Shown here: positions 50,276-62,420 of the stretch, piece by piece
Numbering within the stretch: position 1 is the first letter of the stretch
How the letters are laid out: each line of letters begins with the position of its first letter
NCBI RefSeq assembly: GCF_000768345.1
Contig: NZ_AVPS01000010.1
Span: forward strand, 57,567-121,566
Length of the DNA: 64,000 nucleotides
Reading direction: 5' to 3'
From: Lysobacter concretionis Ko07 = DSM 16239
GTDB lineage: Bacteria; Pseudomonadota; Gammaproteobacteria; Xanthomonadales; Xanthomonadaceae
The notes under the pieces: generated by a model
The model's database searches: none
Told to the model about the DNA's origin: nothing
Seen by the model: the letters and a program-made list of their open reading frames with translations, nothing else
Position numbers and translations under genes: made by a program

Positions 50276-51535
50276 TCACTCCTCCGACCAGCGCTCCAGC
50301 TTTCTTGCCACCGGCACATTCTTCAGCGTCACGTACTTCGGCAATCCATCGTTTCCGTAGGGCGGCGGCGCTTCGCCACGGATCAGCGGTTCCAGGTAGG
50401 TACGGGCCTTTTCGGTAATGCTGTAGCCGTCGCGGCGCAGGAATCCTGCCGGTAGCTTCTTTTCCCGGTTGGCGATCTTCGACAGCGGCGCGGCCTCGAT
50501 TTTCCAGCGATAGGGCGCATCGCTGGTCCGCACGATCACCGGCATCACCGAGTTCATGCCTGCCAGCGCGAACTCCACCGCCGCCTTGCCGACCGCCTGT
50601 GCGTGCTCCAGGTCGGTCTTCGATGCCAGGTGCCGGGCCGAGCGCTGCAGGTAGTCGGGCAATGCCCAGTGCACCTTGTAGCCGAGCACGTGCTGGACCC
50701 GGCCGGCAAGATGGGAGGCGACGCCACCCAGCTGCGAGTGGCCGAAGGAGTCCACGCCGCCGCCGGCGTCGGCGACAAACGAACCATCGGCGGTCTGGAT
50801 GCCTTCGCTGGCGACCACGACGCAATAGCCGACGCGCTCGACCACGGCTTTCACGCGGGCGAAGAAATCGGCCTCGTCGAACGGCCGCTCGGGAAACAGG
50901 ATGAGGTGCGGCGCCTCGTCCGGGCCATGCCCGGCCAGACCGGCGGAGGCGGCCAGCCAGCCGGCGTGGCGGCCCATCGCCTCGTACACGAACACCTTGG
51001 TCGAGGTGTCGGCCATCGCCGCGACATCCAGCGCCGCCTCGCGCACCGAGACCGCGGTGTATTTCGCGGCCGAGCCGAAGCCCGGGCTGCAGTCGGTCAG
51101 GGCGAGGTCGTTGTCGATCGTCTTGGGCACGCCGATGCACGCCAGCGGGTAGTCGAACTCGGTCGCCAGCTTCGACATCTTCAGCGCGGTGTCGGCCGAA
51201 TCGTTGCCGCCGTTGTAGAGGAACCAGCGCACGTCATGCGCCCGCAGCACGTCGAGCAGGCGCTCGTATTTCGCCCGGTCCTCGTCCAGCGACTTGAGCT
51301 TGAACCGGCACGAGCCGAACGCGCCGCCGGGCGTGTGGGTGAGCGCGCGGATCGCGGCGATCGGCTCTTTCGAGGTGTCGATCAGGTCCTCGCGCAGCGC
51401 GCCCAGGATGCCGTTGCGGGCGGCCAGCACCTTGATCTTGTGTGCGCGCGCGGTCTGGATGACGGCCGAAGCGGTGGCGTTGATGACGGCGGTGACGCCG
51501 CCGGATTGCGCGTAGAGCAGGGTTCCGGATGACAT
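50276..51535 (-). CDS. pfp: Pyrophosphate-dependent 6-phosphofructokinase
   Basis: The 419-residue enzyme phosphorylates fructose 6-phosphate using PPi, reversibly, in the cytoplasm. Indicators of PPi use are the YNGGNDSADT segment (109-113 = GGNDS, with Asp where ATP enzymes carry Gly) and PKTIDND (137-143) with the PPi-specific Lys138. The substrate-binding EAMGRHAGW is near residue 185. Length fits the PPi-PFK subgroup common in xanthomonads and methanotrophs. It is divergent from adk, with 136 bases between. Confidence 0.95.
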   Translation of the reverse strand: MSSGTLLYAQSGGVTAVINATASAVIQTARAHKIKVLAARNGILGALREDLIDTSKEPIAAIRALTHTPGGAFGSCRFKLKSLDEDRAKYERLLDVLRAHDVRWFLYNGGNDSADTALKMSKLATEFDYPLACIGVPKTIDNDLALTDCSPGFGSAAKYTAVSVREAALDVAAMADTSTKVFVYEAMGRHAGWLAASAGLAGHGPDEAPHLILFPERPFDEADFFARVKAVVERVGYCVVVASEGIQTADGSFVADAGGGVDSFGHSQLGGVASHLAGRVQHVLGYKVHWALPDYLQRSARHLASKTDLEHAQAVGKAAVEFALAGMNSVMPVIVRTSDAPYRWKIEAAPLSKIANREKKLPAGFLRRDGYSITEKARTYLEPLIRGEAPPPYGNDGLPKYVTLKNVPVARKLERWSEE

Positions 51536-51671
51536 GGGATTTCCATTGGGAATGCCGGGGAACGCGCGCGGATGCGTTAAGCTGAGCGCCGTTTGCCCCG
51601 GCAGGTTGACAGGCAGCTGCGAGTGTAGCGCCGGCCCCGTGAGGCGCAGGTTCCCGACTCAGGAGACAGCG

Positions 51672-52250
51672 ATGCGATTGGTACTTCTCGGCCCGCCCGG
51701 TTCGGGCAAGGGCACCCAGGCGGTCCGCCTCAAGGAGCACCTGCAGGTGCCGCACATCTCCACCGGCGACCTGCTGCGCGCGGAAGTCGCCGCCGGCAGC
51801 GCGCTCGGCCGCGAGGCCAGCGCCGTCATGGCCCGCGGCGAGCTGGTGTCCGACGAGATCCTGCTGGGCATGCTGGAAAGCCGCTTCTCGCGCGATGACA
51901 CCAAGGGCGGTTTCATCCTCGATGGCTACCCGCGCAACCTGGCCCAGGCTGATGCGCTGAACACATTGCTGGAGCGCATCGGCCAGCCGATGGATGCGGC
52001 GGTGCAGCTGGACGTGCCCAGCGAACTGCTGGTCGAGCGGATCGCCGGCCGTGCCCAGGCCGAGGGCCGCGCCGATGACACGCCCGAATCGGTGCGCACC
52101 CGGCTCAAGGTCTACAGTGACCAGACCGCGCCGGTGGTGGATTTCTTCCGCCAGCGCGGCAAGCTCAGTGTGGTCGACGGCGTGGGTTCGCTGGACGAAG
52201 TCTTCACGCGCATCATCAGTGCGTTGCAGCCGGTGCCGGCAGTCGGCTGA
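51672..52250 (+). CDS. adk: Adenylate kinase
   Basis: The 192-residue enzyme interconverts ATP, AMP and ADP. It has the P-loop GPPGSGKGT (residues 7-15), the AMP-binding HISTGDLLRAEVAAG and the LDGYPRN motif near residue 83. The lid is the short type without zinc Cys residues, giving the reduced length. AGGAGA 7 bases upstream sets the start at 51672. It begins an adk-mpl-LON operon with gaps of 7 and 12 bases. Confidence 0.97.
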   Translation: MRLVLLGPPGSGKGTQAVRLKEHLQVPHISTGDLLRAEVAAGSALGREASAVMARGELVSDEILLGMLESRFSRDDTKGGFILDGYPRNLAQADALNTLLERIGQPMDAAVQLDVPSELLVERIAGRAQAEGRADDTPESVRTRLKVYSDQTAPVVDFFRQRGKLSVVDGVGSLDEVFTRIISALQPVPAVG

Positions 52251-52257
52251 CCGGGTC

Positions 52258-53664
<1,407 letters not shown>

Positions 53665-53676
53665 GCTGGCACGACG

Positions 53677-54342
53677 ATGGCGAACGATCCCCAGCCCGAG
53701 ACCCTGTCGCTGTTCCCCTTGCCGACCGTGCTGCTGCCGGGCGCGACGCTGGGCCTGCGCGTGTTCGAGCCGCGCTATCTGGACATGGTGCGCGAGTGCG
53801 GCCGCAACAGCTGCGGGTTCGGGATCTGTCTGATTCTCGAACGTGATGCTCTCGAAAGTGATGCCCTCGAAAGCGATGCCCTCGAAAGTGACGGACCGGG
53901 AAACGACGCGCGCGGCGAGCCCGGCGTCCACGGTGCGGCGGCCGCCTACGGCACCGAGGCGCTGATCGAGGATTTCGGTACCGGCGACGATGGCCTGCTG
54001 ACCTTGCAGGTGCGTGGCGCGCGCCGCTTCCACGTGAACCAGGTCCGGGTTCGCGACAACGGTTTGCAGGTGGCCCGGATCACCTGGTGCGAGCCCGATC
54101 CGGTGGAACCCCTGCGGCCCGAGCACGGCCTGTTGTCGACCCTGCTGCATGGCGTGATCGACCGGTTCGGCGGCGAGTACGCCAAGGCCGACGAGGCGCG
54201 GTTCGACGATGCCGCCTGGGTCGGCTGGCGGTTGGCGGAGTTGCTGCCGTTGCTGGATCAGCAGCGCCAGCAGTTGCTGCAGATCGATGATCCGCACGAG
54301 CGACTCGACCATCTGCTGGCGCTGCTGCCCGACGAGCCCTGA
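53677..54342 (+). CDS. LON substrate-binding domain protein
   Basis: The 221-residue protein is a stand-alone Lon N-terminal (LON) domain: LFPLPTVLLPGATLGLRVFE at residues 12-31, followed by the RYLDMVREC helix, and a helical C-terminal part. It has no ATPase or protease domain. Such proteins (YcaC-like naming varies) are uncharacterised and may act as protein-binding adaptors. Residues 57-71 are three perfect copies of DALES, encoded by a 15-base tandem repeat, in a loop where relatives usually have few residues. It is the last gene of the adk-mpl operon. Confidence 0.9.
   Translation: MANDPQPETLSLFPLPTVLLPGATLGLRVFEPRYLDMVRECGRNSCGFGICLILERDALESDALESDALESDGPGNDARGEPGVHGAAAAYGTEALIEDFGTGDDGLLTLQVRGARRFHVNQVRVRDNGLQVARITWCEPDPVEPLRPEHGLLSTLLHGVIDRFGGEYAKADEARFDDAAWVGWRLAELLPLLDQQRQQLLQIDDPHERLDHLLALLPDEP
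53845..53889. repeat. Triple 15-base tandem repeat inside the LON-domain gene
   Basis: Three near-identical 15-base units (GATGCCCTCGAAAGT type) encode DALES-DALES-DALES. Because 15 is a multiple of three, copy-number change would keep the frame. Confidence 0.95.
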
Positions 54343-54421
54343 TCCGCGGGCCTGACCGCGGATCGATTGGCAGCCTGCGGTTGGTGGCCTGCGATTGCCG
54401 GCCGCTGGTTGCCGGCCAGTA

Positions 54422-56413
54422 TTACTCCGCGACCCGCACCCGCAGCACCGGTACGCCGTTGAGCGGATGCACTGCCTGGGCCGTCTCGAAGCCTGCCAGC
54501 GCGGCCCCTACCTGGGCGTGCGAGTGACCGTCGTGGGGCTTGGGCAACCACAGCACCGCCGCACCCAGCGGCTTGCTCAGGTGCAGGGTCTGGGTGGTGC
54601 CCAGCCACAGCGGAGTACCGTCGGCCAGCGCGACCGGCGCGGGCCACAAGCGCAGTGCGTATTGATCGTCAGGGCCCGGTCCGGGGTGCAGCATGAGCAG
54701 GGCTTCCGCGTGCGCGTCCAGGGTCGCCGGCAGTACCGCCTGGTCGACGCCGGGAACGTCGTCGTCGAGCAGGCTGATCGTCGCGGTCCAGTCGGCCTGC
54801 GGTTGCACGCGCCAACCGGCGGCCTCCATCGCGGTCTGCAATGACGCCAGCGGACCGGCGACCTGGATGTCCAGCGGCCAACGGCGACGCGGGTCGTTTT
54901 CGTTGCGCTGCGCCGGCAGCTTCTCCCAGCCGTCGCGCCACCAGTCGTCGACGGCAATCTGCACGCCCGGCGGGGCGGGCTGGAACAATGCCAGCAGCCG
55001 TTCCGAGGCCGATGGCGCATGCCATAACGCGGCGATCACGAAACTGCCGTAGAACAGCGCCGCCAGGGGGCGCATCCAGAACGACCGCGCGACGTGGCTG
55101 CGGTAGGCGATGCCCAGGATCAGCAGCCAGACCAGGCCGAACAAGGTGCCGCCGATCAGGTCGCTCAGCCAGTGCGCGCCCAGATACAGGCGGGCGAAGG
55201 CCACCACGGCGGTGACCACCCCGGCCAGCAGGTAGGGCCAGACCCGCTTGCGGCCGGGCAGTTCGCGCGCGATCAGCACCGCGAAGAAGCCGAACACGAT
55301 GGTGGTCATGGTGACCGCGACGGAGGGGAAGCCGAAGCCGGCCGGCGCGGTCGAGGGCCGCGGCATGTCGACCACCGCTTCCAGCAGCGAGGTCAGCACC
55401 AGTCCGAACACCAGCGCGGCCAGCCAGTGCGCGGCGGCCATCCAGCGCCGGCGCCACAAGAGGTACGCCATCACCACGGCCGCCGCCGCGCCCAGCACCT
55501 GCGCATCGCCGATGCTGGCCAGTCCGGCCATCAGGCGATCGGCGAGCGGATTGCGCAGACCCCACATCAGGTCGTGCAGATGGTGGTCCAGCGCCAGTGG
55601 CCCGCCGCTGGCCAGCAGGATCGCCAACAGGGTGAAACAGATCCAGCTGATCGCCAGCAGGCACACCGCCAGCATCGCCAGCGACGCGGATTCGGGCCGG
55701 TTCGGATCCACCAGCGCACCGGCGTAGCGGCCCAGCCGGGGGTGGCGACGGGTCCATCGCAACAGGCGCGCCAATAGATGATCCGCGTTCTGCGCGAACC
55801 AGCGCCAGGTGTAGAGAACGCCTGCCCAGGCCAGTGCGATCGCGACCGCCAGGCCGCCCAGGGCGAGCGCGAGCCGGTCGGCCACCGCAGCGACTGCATC
55901 GTAGGAAGCCCCCAGCACCCAGCCGGGCGCGAGGAACAAGGCCGCCCAGGTGATGCTGGCGAACGCGCTGGGCAGGGCGTAACGGCGGATGGGCATGTGC
56001 AGCATGCCCGCGATGGCCGGCACGAACGGCCGCACCGCGCCGACGAAACGCGCAATCAGGATGCTTTTCACGCCATGCCGGCGGAACATCGTCTCGCCGC
56101 GATCCAGCCACTGCGGGTAGCGCACGAACGGCCAGCACCCGCGCAGCCGCTGCGGGCCGAGACGGCGACCGAACCAGTAGCTGAGCGCATCGCCGATGAA
56201 CGCGCCGGCAGCCGCGCACAACAGCGCGTAAGGCCCGCTGATGTGACCCAGCCCGACCAGTGCGCCGGCGGCGAACAGCAACGGCAATGCGGGCACCACG
56301 ATGCCGACGATGACCAGTGCGTCGCAAAAGGCGATCAGGAAGATCAGCGCACCGGCGGCGATCGGATGGGTCGCGATCCACGCGGTGATGCTGTCGAGCC
56401 AGGCAGGATTCAT
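54422..56413 (-). CDS. DedA - PAP2-like - LssY-type fusion membrane protein, PAP2 site degenerate
   Basis: The 663-residue protein joins an N-terminal DedA (SNARE-associated) domain (about 20-200, with FFGRRLGP-like GDALSYWFGRRLGP and ARFVGAVRPFVPAIAG), a PAP2-like membrane domain (about 245-450) and a soluble LssY-type C-terminus (about 480-663). In PAP2 enzymes the site is K-x6-RP, PSGH and SR-x5-H-x3-D. Here the Lys is Glu345, PSGH reads PSVA (363-366), while Arg408, His414 and Asp418 of the last motif remain. So phosphatase activity is doubtful. The DedA part may still act in lipid carrier recycling or membrane-potential homeostasis. The start at 56413 gives the standard DedA N-terminus. 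Confidence 0.88.
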   Translation of the reverse strand: MNPAWLDSITAWIATHPIAAGALIFLIAFCDALVIVGIVVPALPLLFAAGALVGLGHISGPYALLCAAAGAFIGDALSYWFGRRLGPQRLRGCWPFVRYPQWLDRGETMFRRHGVKSILIARFVGAVRPFVPAIAGMLHMPIRRYALPSAFASITWAALFLAPGWVLGASYDAVAAVADRLALALGGLAVAIALAWAGVLYTWRWFAQNADHLLARLLRWTRRHPRLGRYAGALVDPNRPESASLAMLAVCLLAISWICFTLLAILLASGGPLALDHHLHDLMWGLRNPLADRLMAGLASIGDAQVLGAAAAVVMAYLLWRRRWMAAAHWLAALVFGLVLTSLLEAVVDMPRPSTAPAGFGFPSVAVTMTTIVFGFFAVLIARELPGRKRVWPYLLAGVVTAVVAFARLYLGAHWLSDLIGGTLFGLVWLLILGIAYRSHVARSFWMRPLAALFYGSFVIAALWHAPSASERLLALFQPAPPGVQIAVDDWWRDGWEKLPAQRNENDPRRRWPLDIQVAGPLASLQTAMEAAGWRVQPQADWTATISLLDDDVPGVDQAVLPATLDAHAEALLMLHPGPGPDDQYALRLWPAPVALADGTPLWLGTTQTLHLSKPLGAAVLWLPKPHDGHSHAQVGAALAGFETAQAVHPLNGVPVLRVRVAE

Positions 56414-56552
56414 CGCGGCATTATGGCAGCGGCCCGCCGCCCCCAAGCACCGTTTTGCGCGCGTCGTGCGGAGATGGGTTCCGCATCAGTTCATCGGCTC
56501 ATGCACCCATGCGGGCCCACAGCGGATGGGTCGAACTCCGTAGACTGGTGGC

Positions 56553-57224
56553 ATGTCCCGTTCCCATGTTTCCGAGGCGGCCGAAGTCGCCGCTTTGAAG
56601 GCCGACAGCTTCGGCCGCATTGCCCTGATGCGCGACCCGACCGGCCTGTTCGTGCGTCGCGATCTGGCCCACGTGCCGCTGTGGCTGCGGCTGCCCGCCT
56701 GGTGGCTGGCGCGTCGTGAAGCGCGCGGCCTGCGGCGGGTCGACGGCCTGCACGATGTCCCCCAACTGCTGCGCTGGGATGGCCGCCGGCTCGATCGCAG
56801 CTACATGGAAGGCGCGGCGATGTACCAGGCGCCCCCGCACGGCGACCTGGCGTACTTCCGCCAGGCCCGTCGCCTGCTGCAGCAACTGCATCGTCGCGGC
56901 CTGGCCCACAACGACCTGGCCAAGGAGGCCAACTGGCTGGTGCTGGCCGACGGCCGCCCGGCGATCATCGACTTCCAGCTTGCCGTTCGCGGCGACGCGC
57001 GCTCGCGCTGGATGCGCCTGCTCGCGCGCGAGGACCTGCGCCACCTGCTCAAGCACAAACGCACGTACTGCCCGCAGTTCCTGACCCCGGTCGAGCGTCG
57101 CGTGCTGAAGCGGCATTCCTGGGTGCGCGATGCGTGGTTCGCGACCGGCAAACCGGTGTACCGCTTCGTGACCCGCCGGCTGCTGAAGTGGGAGGACAAT
57201 GAGGGGCAGGGGCCGAAGCCGTGA
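56553..57224 (+). CDS. Small RIO/WaaP-like protein kinase family protein
   Basis: The 223-residue protein keeps the catalytic core of the kinase-like superfamily: HNDLAKEANWLV with catalytic Asp121 and Asn127, and IIDFQLA with metal-binding Asp140. The N-lobe is short, with no clear glycine loop. It resembles LPS-core heptose kinases (WaaP/InaA) and RIO kinases, and could phosphorylate an envelope sugar or a protein. It is divergent from the DedA fusion gene across 139 bases. The assignment to the superfamily is firm; the substrate is unknown. Confidence 0.78.
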   Translation: MSRSHVSEAAEVAALKADSFGRIALMRDPTGLFVRRDLAHVPLWLRLPAWWLARREARGLRRVDGLHDVPQLLRWDGRRLDRSYMEGAAMYQAPPHGDLAYFRQARRLLQQLHRRGLAHNDLAKEANWLVLADGRPAIIDFQLAVRGDARSRWMRLLAREDLRHLLKHKRTYCPQFLTPVERRVLKRHSWVRDAWFATGKPVYRFVTRRLLKWEDNEGQGPKP

Positions 57225-57375
57225 TCGCTTGAAGGTCGAATCAACGTCCGCCCACACGTATTCCCGTTTCCGCATGCGCCACGTCCACCGCGCCCCGTCG
57301 CGTCGGGAGCCGTTGCCTACAATGGCCATTGCAGTTGATTGATTGCCGCTGCCCGCCCGTTATCAGGAGCCCTCC

Positions 57376-58191
57376 ATGTCCACCCTGTCCGGCAAGACCC
57401 TGTTCATCACTGGTGCCTCGCGTGGGATCGGCCGTGCGATCGCGCTGCGCGCCGCGCGCGACGGCGCCAACATCGCGATCGCCTCCAAATCCTCCGTGCC
57501 CAATCCGAAGCTGCCGGGCACCATCCACACCGTCGCCGCCGAGGTCGAGGCCGCTGGCGGCCAGGCGCTGGCGCTGCAATGCGACATCCGCGAGGAGGAG
57601 CAGGTCCGCGCGGCGGTCGCAGCCACGGTGGATGCGTTCGGCGGTATCGACATCCTGGTCAACAACGCCAGTGCGATCTGGCTGCGCGGCACGCTGGACA
57701 CGCCGATGAAGCGGTTCGACCTGATGCAGCAGGTCAACGCGCGTGGCAGTTTCCTGTGCGCGCAGGCGTGCCTGCCGTACCTGCTGCAATCGCCCAATCC
57801 GCACATCCTCAGCCTGGCGCCGCCGCCCAGCCTGGACCCGAAATGGTGGGCGCCGCACACCGGCTACACGCTGGCGAAGATGGGCATGAGTTTCGTGACG
57901 ATCGGGCTGGCGGCGGAGTTCGGTCCGCAGGGCGTCGCGGTCAACGCGCTGTGGCCGCGCACGATCATCGCCACCGATGCGCTCAACATGATTCCCGGCA
58001 TCGACACCGCCGGTTGCCGCAAGCCGGACATCGTCGCCGACGCCGCCCACGCGGTGCTGGTGCGCGAGGCGGCGGGTTTCCACGGCCGGTTCCTGATCGA
58101 CGAAGACGTGCTGGTCGAGGCGGGCGTCGCGGATTTTTCCGGCTATGCGGTCGATCCCACCCAGCCACTGCTGCCTGACCTGTTCCTGTGA
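57376..58191 (+). CDS. HSDL2-like short-chain dehydrogenase/reductase
   Basis: The 271-residue SDR has the NAD(P)-binding [16 protein letters not shown] (12-27), the NNAS motif near residue 97, and the Y-x3-K catalytic pair in [12 protein letters not shown] near residue 162. The [12 protein letters not shown] stretch before the Tyr is characteristic of the hydroxysteroid-dehydrogenase-like-2 branch, probably acting on fatty-acyl or sterol-type substrates. CAGGAG 6 bases before the ATG at 57376 sets the start. The glyoxalase gene follows by 94 bases. Confidence 0.9.
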   Translation: MSTLSGKTLFITGASRGIGRAIALRAARDGANIAIASKSSVPNPKLPGTIHTVAAEVEAAGGQALALQCDIREEEQVRAAVAATVDAFGGIDILVNNASAIWLRGTLDTPMKRFDLMQQVNARGSFLCAQACLPYLLQSPNPHILSLAPPPSLDPKWWAPHTGYTLAKMGMSFVTIGLAAEFGPQGVAVNALWPRTIIATDALNMIPGIDTAGCRKPDIVADAAHAVLVREAAGFHGRFLIDEDVLVEAGVADFSGYAVDPTQPLLPDLFL

Positions 58192-58285
58192 CCGAACGCG
58201 CTGCAAACCCCGTTGTTGGTCGGGACACATCGATCAAGGCGTGTTGATCCACGCACGTCGAGACACATGCATTGAGGAGCACACC

Positions 58286-58708
58286 ATGAAATACCTGCAC
58301 GCGATGATCCGCGTCCACGACCTGGAAGCCACCACCCGCTTTTTTGTCGAAGGCCTCGGCCTGCGCCAGACCCGCCGGCTGGACAACGAGGCCGGCAGGT
58401 TCACCCTGGTGTATTTCGGCGCGCCGGAAAACCCCGAGGTCGAGATCGAACTGACCTACAACTGGGGCTCCGACGAGGACTACGGCAGCGCACGCAACTT
58501 CGGCCACCTCGCGTTCGAGGTCGACGATATCTACGCCACCTGCGCGCACCTGCAGTCGATGGGCATCACCATCAACCGGCCGCCACGCGACGGCCACATG
58601 GCGTTCGTGCGCTCCCCGGACCTGATCTCGATCGAGCTGCTGCAGAAGGGCGAGCGGTTGCCGGTGACCGAGCCGTGGGCGTCGATGCCGAATGTCGGGC
58701 AGTGGTGA
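58286..58708 (+). CDS. gloA: Lactoylglutathione lyase-type glyoxalase
   Basis: The 140-residue protein is a VOC-fold glyoxalase I homologue, with metal ligands His5 (YLHAMIRV), Glu in [10 protein letters not shown] near residue 55, His in GHLAFEVDD near 73 and Glu in SIELLQKG near 120. It converts the methylglyoxal-glutathione hemithioacetal to S-lactoylglutathione. Four candidate ligands are in place, so activity is plausible. GAGGAG lies 7 bases before the ATG. It may be co-transcribed with the SDR. Confidence 0.92.
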   Translation: MKYLHAMIRVHDLEATTRFFVEGLGLRQTRRLDNEAGRFTLVYFGAPENPEVEIELTYNWGSDEDYGSARNFGHLAFEVDDIYATCAHLQSMGITINRPPRDGHMAFVRSPDLISIELLQKGERLPVTEPWASMPNVGQW

Positions 58709-58750
58709 GTTCCAAGGCCTGAAAAACCGTCGTCGTCCACCCGGGATCTA

Positions 58751-59617
58751 CTACTCCATCGGCGCCGCAAGGGCGCTCCCGCACTGGCGGCAATACGCCG
58801 CTTCCGGCTCATGCCCTTCCAGTCCACAGGCCGCACAGCCGCGGTTGTCGTGGCGTTTGTCTGGACTCCGCAGCAGGCCGCTGGCCAGCTCGGCGGTATA
58901 GATGCCGGTCGGCACCGCGATGATGCTGTAGCCGATCAGGATCAGCACCGAGGTGATCAGCCGTCCGCCTGCGGTCTGCGGCGCGAGATCACCGAAGCCC
59001 ACGGTCGCCATCGTCACGATGGCCCAGTACATCCCGGTCGGGATCGTGCTGAAGCCGTACTCCGGGCCTTCGATGACGTACATCAGCGCGCCGAAGATCA
59101 TCGCGATGGTCAGCAGCACGCTGACGAACAGGAAGATCTTGCGCCGGCTGCGCCACAGCGCGCCCATCAGCAGGCTGCCTTCATCCACATAGCGGGTCAG
59201 CTTGAGGATCCGGAAGATCCGCAGCACGCGCAGGATGCGCACCACCAGCAGGGCCTGCGCGCCGGGCACGAACATCGAGATGTACGTCGGCAGGATCGAC
59301 AGCAGGTCGATGATTCCCCACAGGCTCAGCGCGTAGCGCAAGGGCCGGCGCACCACCAGCAGGCGCAGCACGTACTCGGCGGTGAATACCAGGGTGAAGC
59401 CCCACTCGATCCGGTACAGCGCAACGGCATGGTCGATGTGCAGCCATGGATCGCTGTCGAGCATGATCACCGCCACGCTGGCAAGGATCGCCAGGATCAG
59501 CAGCAGGTCGAAATTGTGTGACGGCGGCGTGTCGTGGCGATAGATGATCTCGAACCAGCGTTGCCGCCAGCCGGTTTCGGCAGCAGGGTTGAGCTGTGGC
59601 GTGAACAGCAGGCGCAT
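58751..59617 (-). CDS. Voltage-gated potassium-type ion channel with C-terminal zinc ribbon
   Basis: The 288-residue protein has six membrane helices. S4 carries regular Arg residues (RILRVLRIFRILKLTR, 127-142) and the pore loop holds the K+ filter TVGFGD (205-210), so it is a Kv-like channel subunit in the inner membrane. After S6 a short cytoplasmic tail bears two Cys pairs, CAAC (261-264) and CRQC (276-279), forming a probable zinc ribbon. GGAGA lies before the ATG at 59617, favouring it over the ATG at 59635. It is divergent from the aminotransferase gene. Confidence 0.92.
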   Translation of the reverse strand: MRLLFTPQLNPAAETGWRQRWFEIIYRHDTPPSHNFDLLLILAILASVAVIMLDSDPWLHIDHAVALYRIEWGFTLVFTAEYVLRLLVVRRPLRYALSLWGIIDLLSILPTYISMFVPGAQALLVVRILRVLRIFRILKLTRYVDEGSLLMGALWRSRRKIFLFVSVLLTIAMIFGALMYVIEGPEYGFSTIPTGMYWAIVTMATVGFGDLAPQTAGGRLITSVLILIGYSIIAVPTGIYTAELASGLLRSPDKRHDNRGCAACGLEGHEPEAAYCRQCGSALAAPME

Positions 59618-59715
59618 GGTGATTCTCCGGGCCATCGCGCGCGGACATGGCGGGCATGCCGGACGGCGGGTGGATCGGGGAGAATAACCGCTCGCCCGAA
59701 CCAGCCCCTTGCGCC

Positions 59716-60966
59716 ATGACCGATACCGATCTCTACCCCCTGTGCGAGCGCTACTACCTGCCGGTGTATCGGCCGCGCCGGATTGTGCTCGAGCGGGGCG
59801 CAGGTTCGCGCGTCTGGGATCAGCAGGGTCGCGAGTACATCGACTTCGGTGCGGGCATCGCGGTCAACGCACTCGGCCACGCCCATCCGGCCCTGGTCGC
59901 CGCGCTGACCGAACAGGCCGGCAAGCTCTGGCACACCAGCAACGCGTTCGTCAGCGCACCGCCGTTGCGCCTGGCGCAGGCACTGGTGGATGCGGCCGGC
60001 TTCGCCGAGCGGGTGTTCTTCTGCAACTCCGGCGCGGAGGCCAACGAGGCCGCGATCAAGCTGTCACGGCAGTGGGCGAGTGCGCAGGGGCGCGACCCGG
60101 CGCGTCGGGTGATCCTGACGTTCCGCGGCGGCTTCCACGGTCGCACCCTCGCGACCGTCACCGCGACCGCGCAACCCAAATACCAGGCCGGTTTCGAGCC
60201 GCTGCCGGGCGGGTTCCGCTACAGCGACTTCAACGATCTGGCGGCGGCCGAAGCGGCGATGGCGGCCGGCGACGTGTGCGCGGTGCTGGTCGAGCCGGTG
60301 CAGGGCGAGGGTGGCGTGACGCCGGCGACCGAGGCGTTCCTGCACGGCCTGCGTGCCTTGTGCGACCGCCATGAAGCCTTGCTGATGCTCGACGAGATCC
60401 AGTGCGGCATGGGTCGTACAGGCCGCCTGTTTGCCTGCGATGACTACGGCGTGCGGCCCGATGTGGTGACGCTGGCCAAGGCGCTGGGCGGCGGGTTCCC
60501 GATCGGCGCGATGCTCGTCGGTGCGCGTGCGGCGCAGGCGATGGCGTTCGGCCAGCACGGCAGCACCTTCGGCGGCAATCCGCTGGCGGCGGCGGTCGCC
60601 TCCGTCGCCCTGCGTGAACTGTCGTCGCCCGCCCTGCTGGCCAATGTCGAACGGCAGGCGCAAGCGCTGCGCGATGGACTGGCCGCGATGGATGCGGGGC
60701 TGGGGATGTTCAGCGAGATCCGCGGTCGCGGCCTGATGATCGGGGCCCAGTTGCGGCCCGGGCACGCCGGTCAGGCCAGCGCGATCCTCGACCGCTGCAT
60801 CGAGCACGGACTACTGCTGTTGCAGGCCGGCCCCGACGTGCTGCGCTTCGTTCCGGCGCTGAACATCGCCGATGCCGATGTCGCCGAAGGCCTGCAGCGG
60901 CTGCAGGCCGCCTTGGCGGACTTTGTGGGCGCGGGGCCCGATGCCCGCACGCGGGATGCCGTCTGA
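59716..60966 (+). CDS. Acetylornithine/succinyldiaminopimelate-type aminotransferase
   Basis: The 416-residue class III PLP aminotransferase has YIDFGAGIAVNALGHAHP near residue 35, FFCNSGAEANEAAIKL near residue 99 and the PLP-binding Lys in TLAKALGGGFPIGA near residue 257. It belongs to the ArgD/AstC group, which acts in arginine biosynthesis or breakdown and can also serve lysine synthesis. No other arg genes are close, so which pathway it serves is unclear. ATG 59716 gives the normal family length. It converges on hemL. Confidence 0.92.
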   Translation: MTDTDLYPLCERYYLPVYRPRRIVLERGAGSRVWDQQGREYIDFGAGIAVNALGHAHPALVAALTEQAGKLWHTSNAFVSAPPLRLAQALVDAAGFAERVFFCNSGAEANEAAIKLSRQWASAQGRDPARRVILTFRGGFHGRTLATVTATAQPKYQAGFEPLPGGFRYSDFNDLAAAEAAMAAGDVCAVLVEPVQGEGGVTPATEAFLHGLRALCDRHEALLMLDEIQCGMGRTGRLFACDDYGVRPDVVTLAKALGGGFPIGAMLVGARAAQAMAFGQHGSTFGGNPLAAAVASVALRELSSPALLANVERQAQALRDGLAAMDAGLGMFSEIRGRGLMIGAQLRPGHAGQASAILDRCIEHGLLLLQAGPDVLRFVPALNIADADVAEGLQRLQAALADFVGAGPDARTRDAV

Positions 60967-61102
60967 GACGGACCGGCAACGGTTCGTACTGCGCCTGCCG
61001 CCTCTCCGCACCAGCGGCGACCTGCGCGCCGTCAGCGGTCATGCTGGACGGACCGCCGCGGAACGGGCGTCAGGCACCGCGCCCCGACGCGGCGGGCTTG
61101 GC

Positions 61103-62395
<1,293 letters not shown>

Positions 62396-62420
62396 TGAAG
62401 GGTTCTCATCTCGGGACGTT

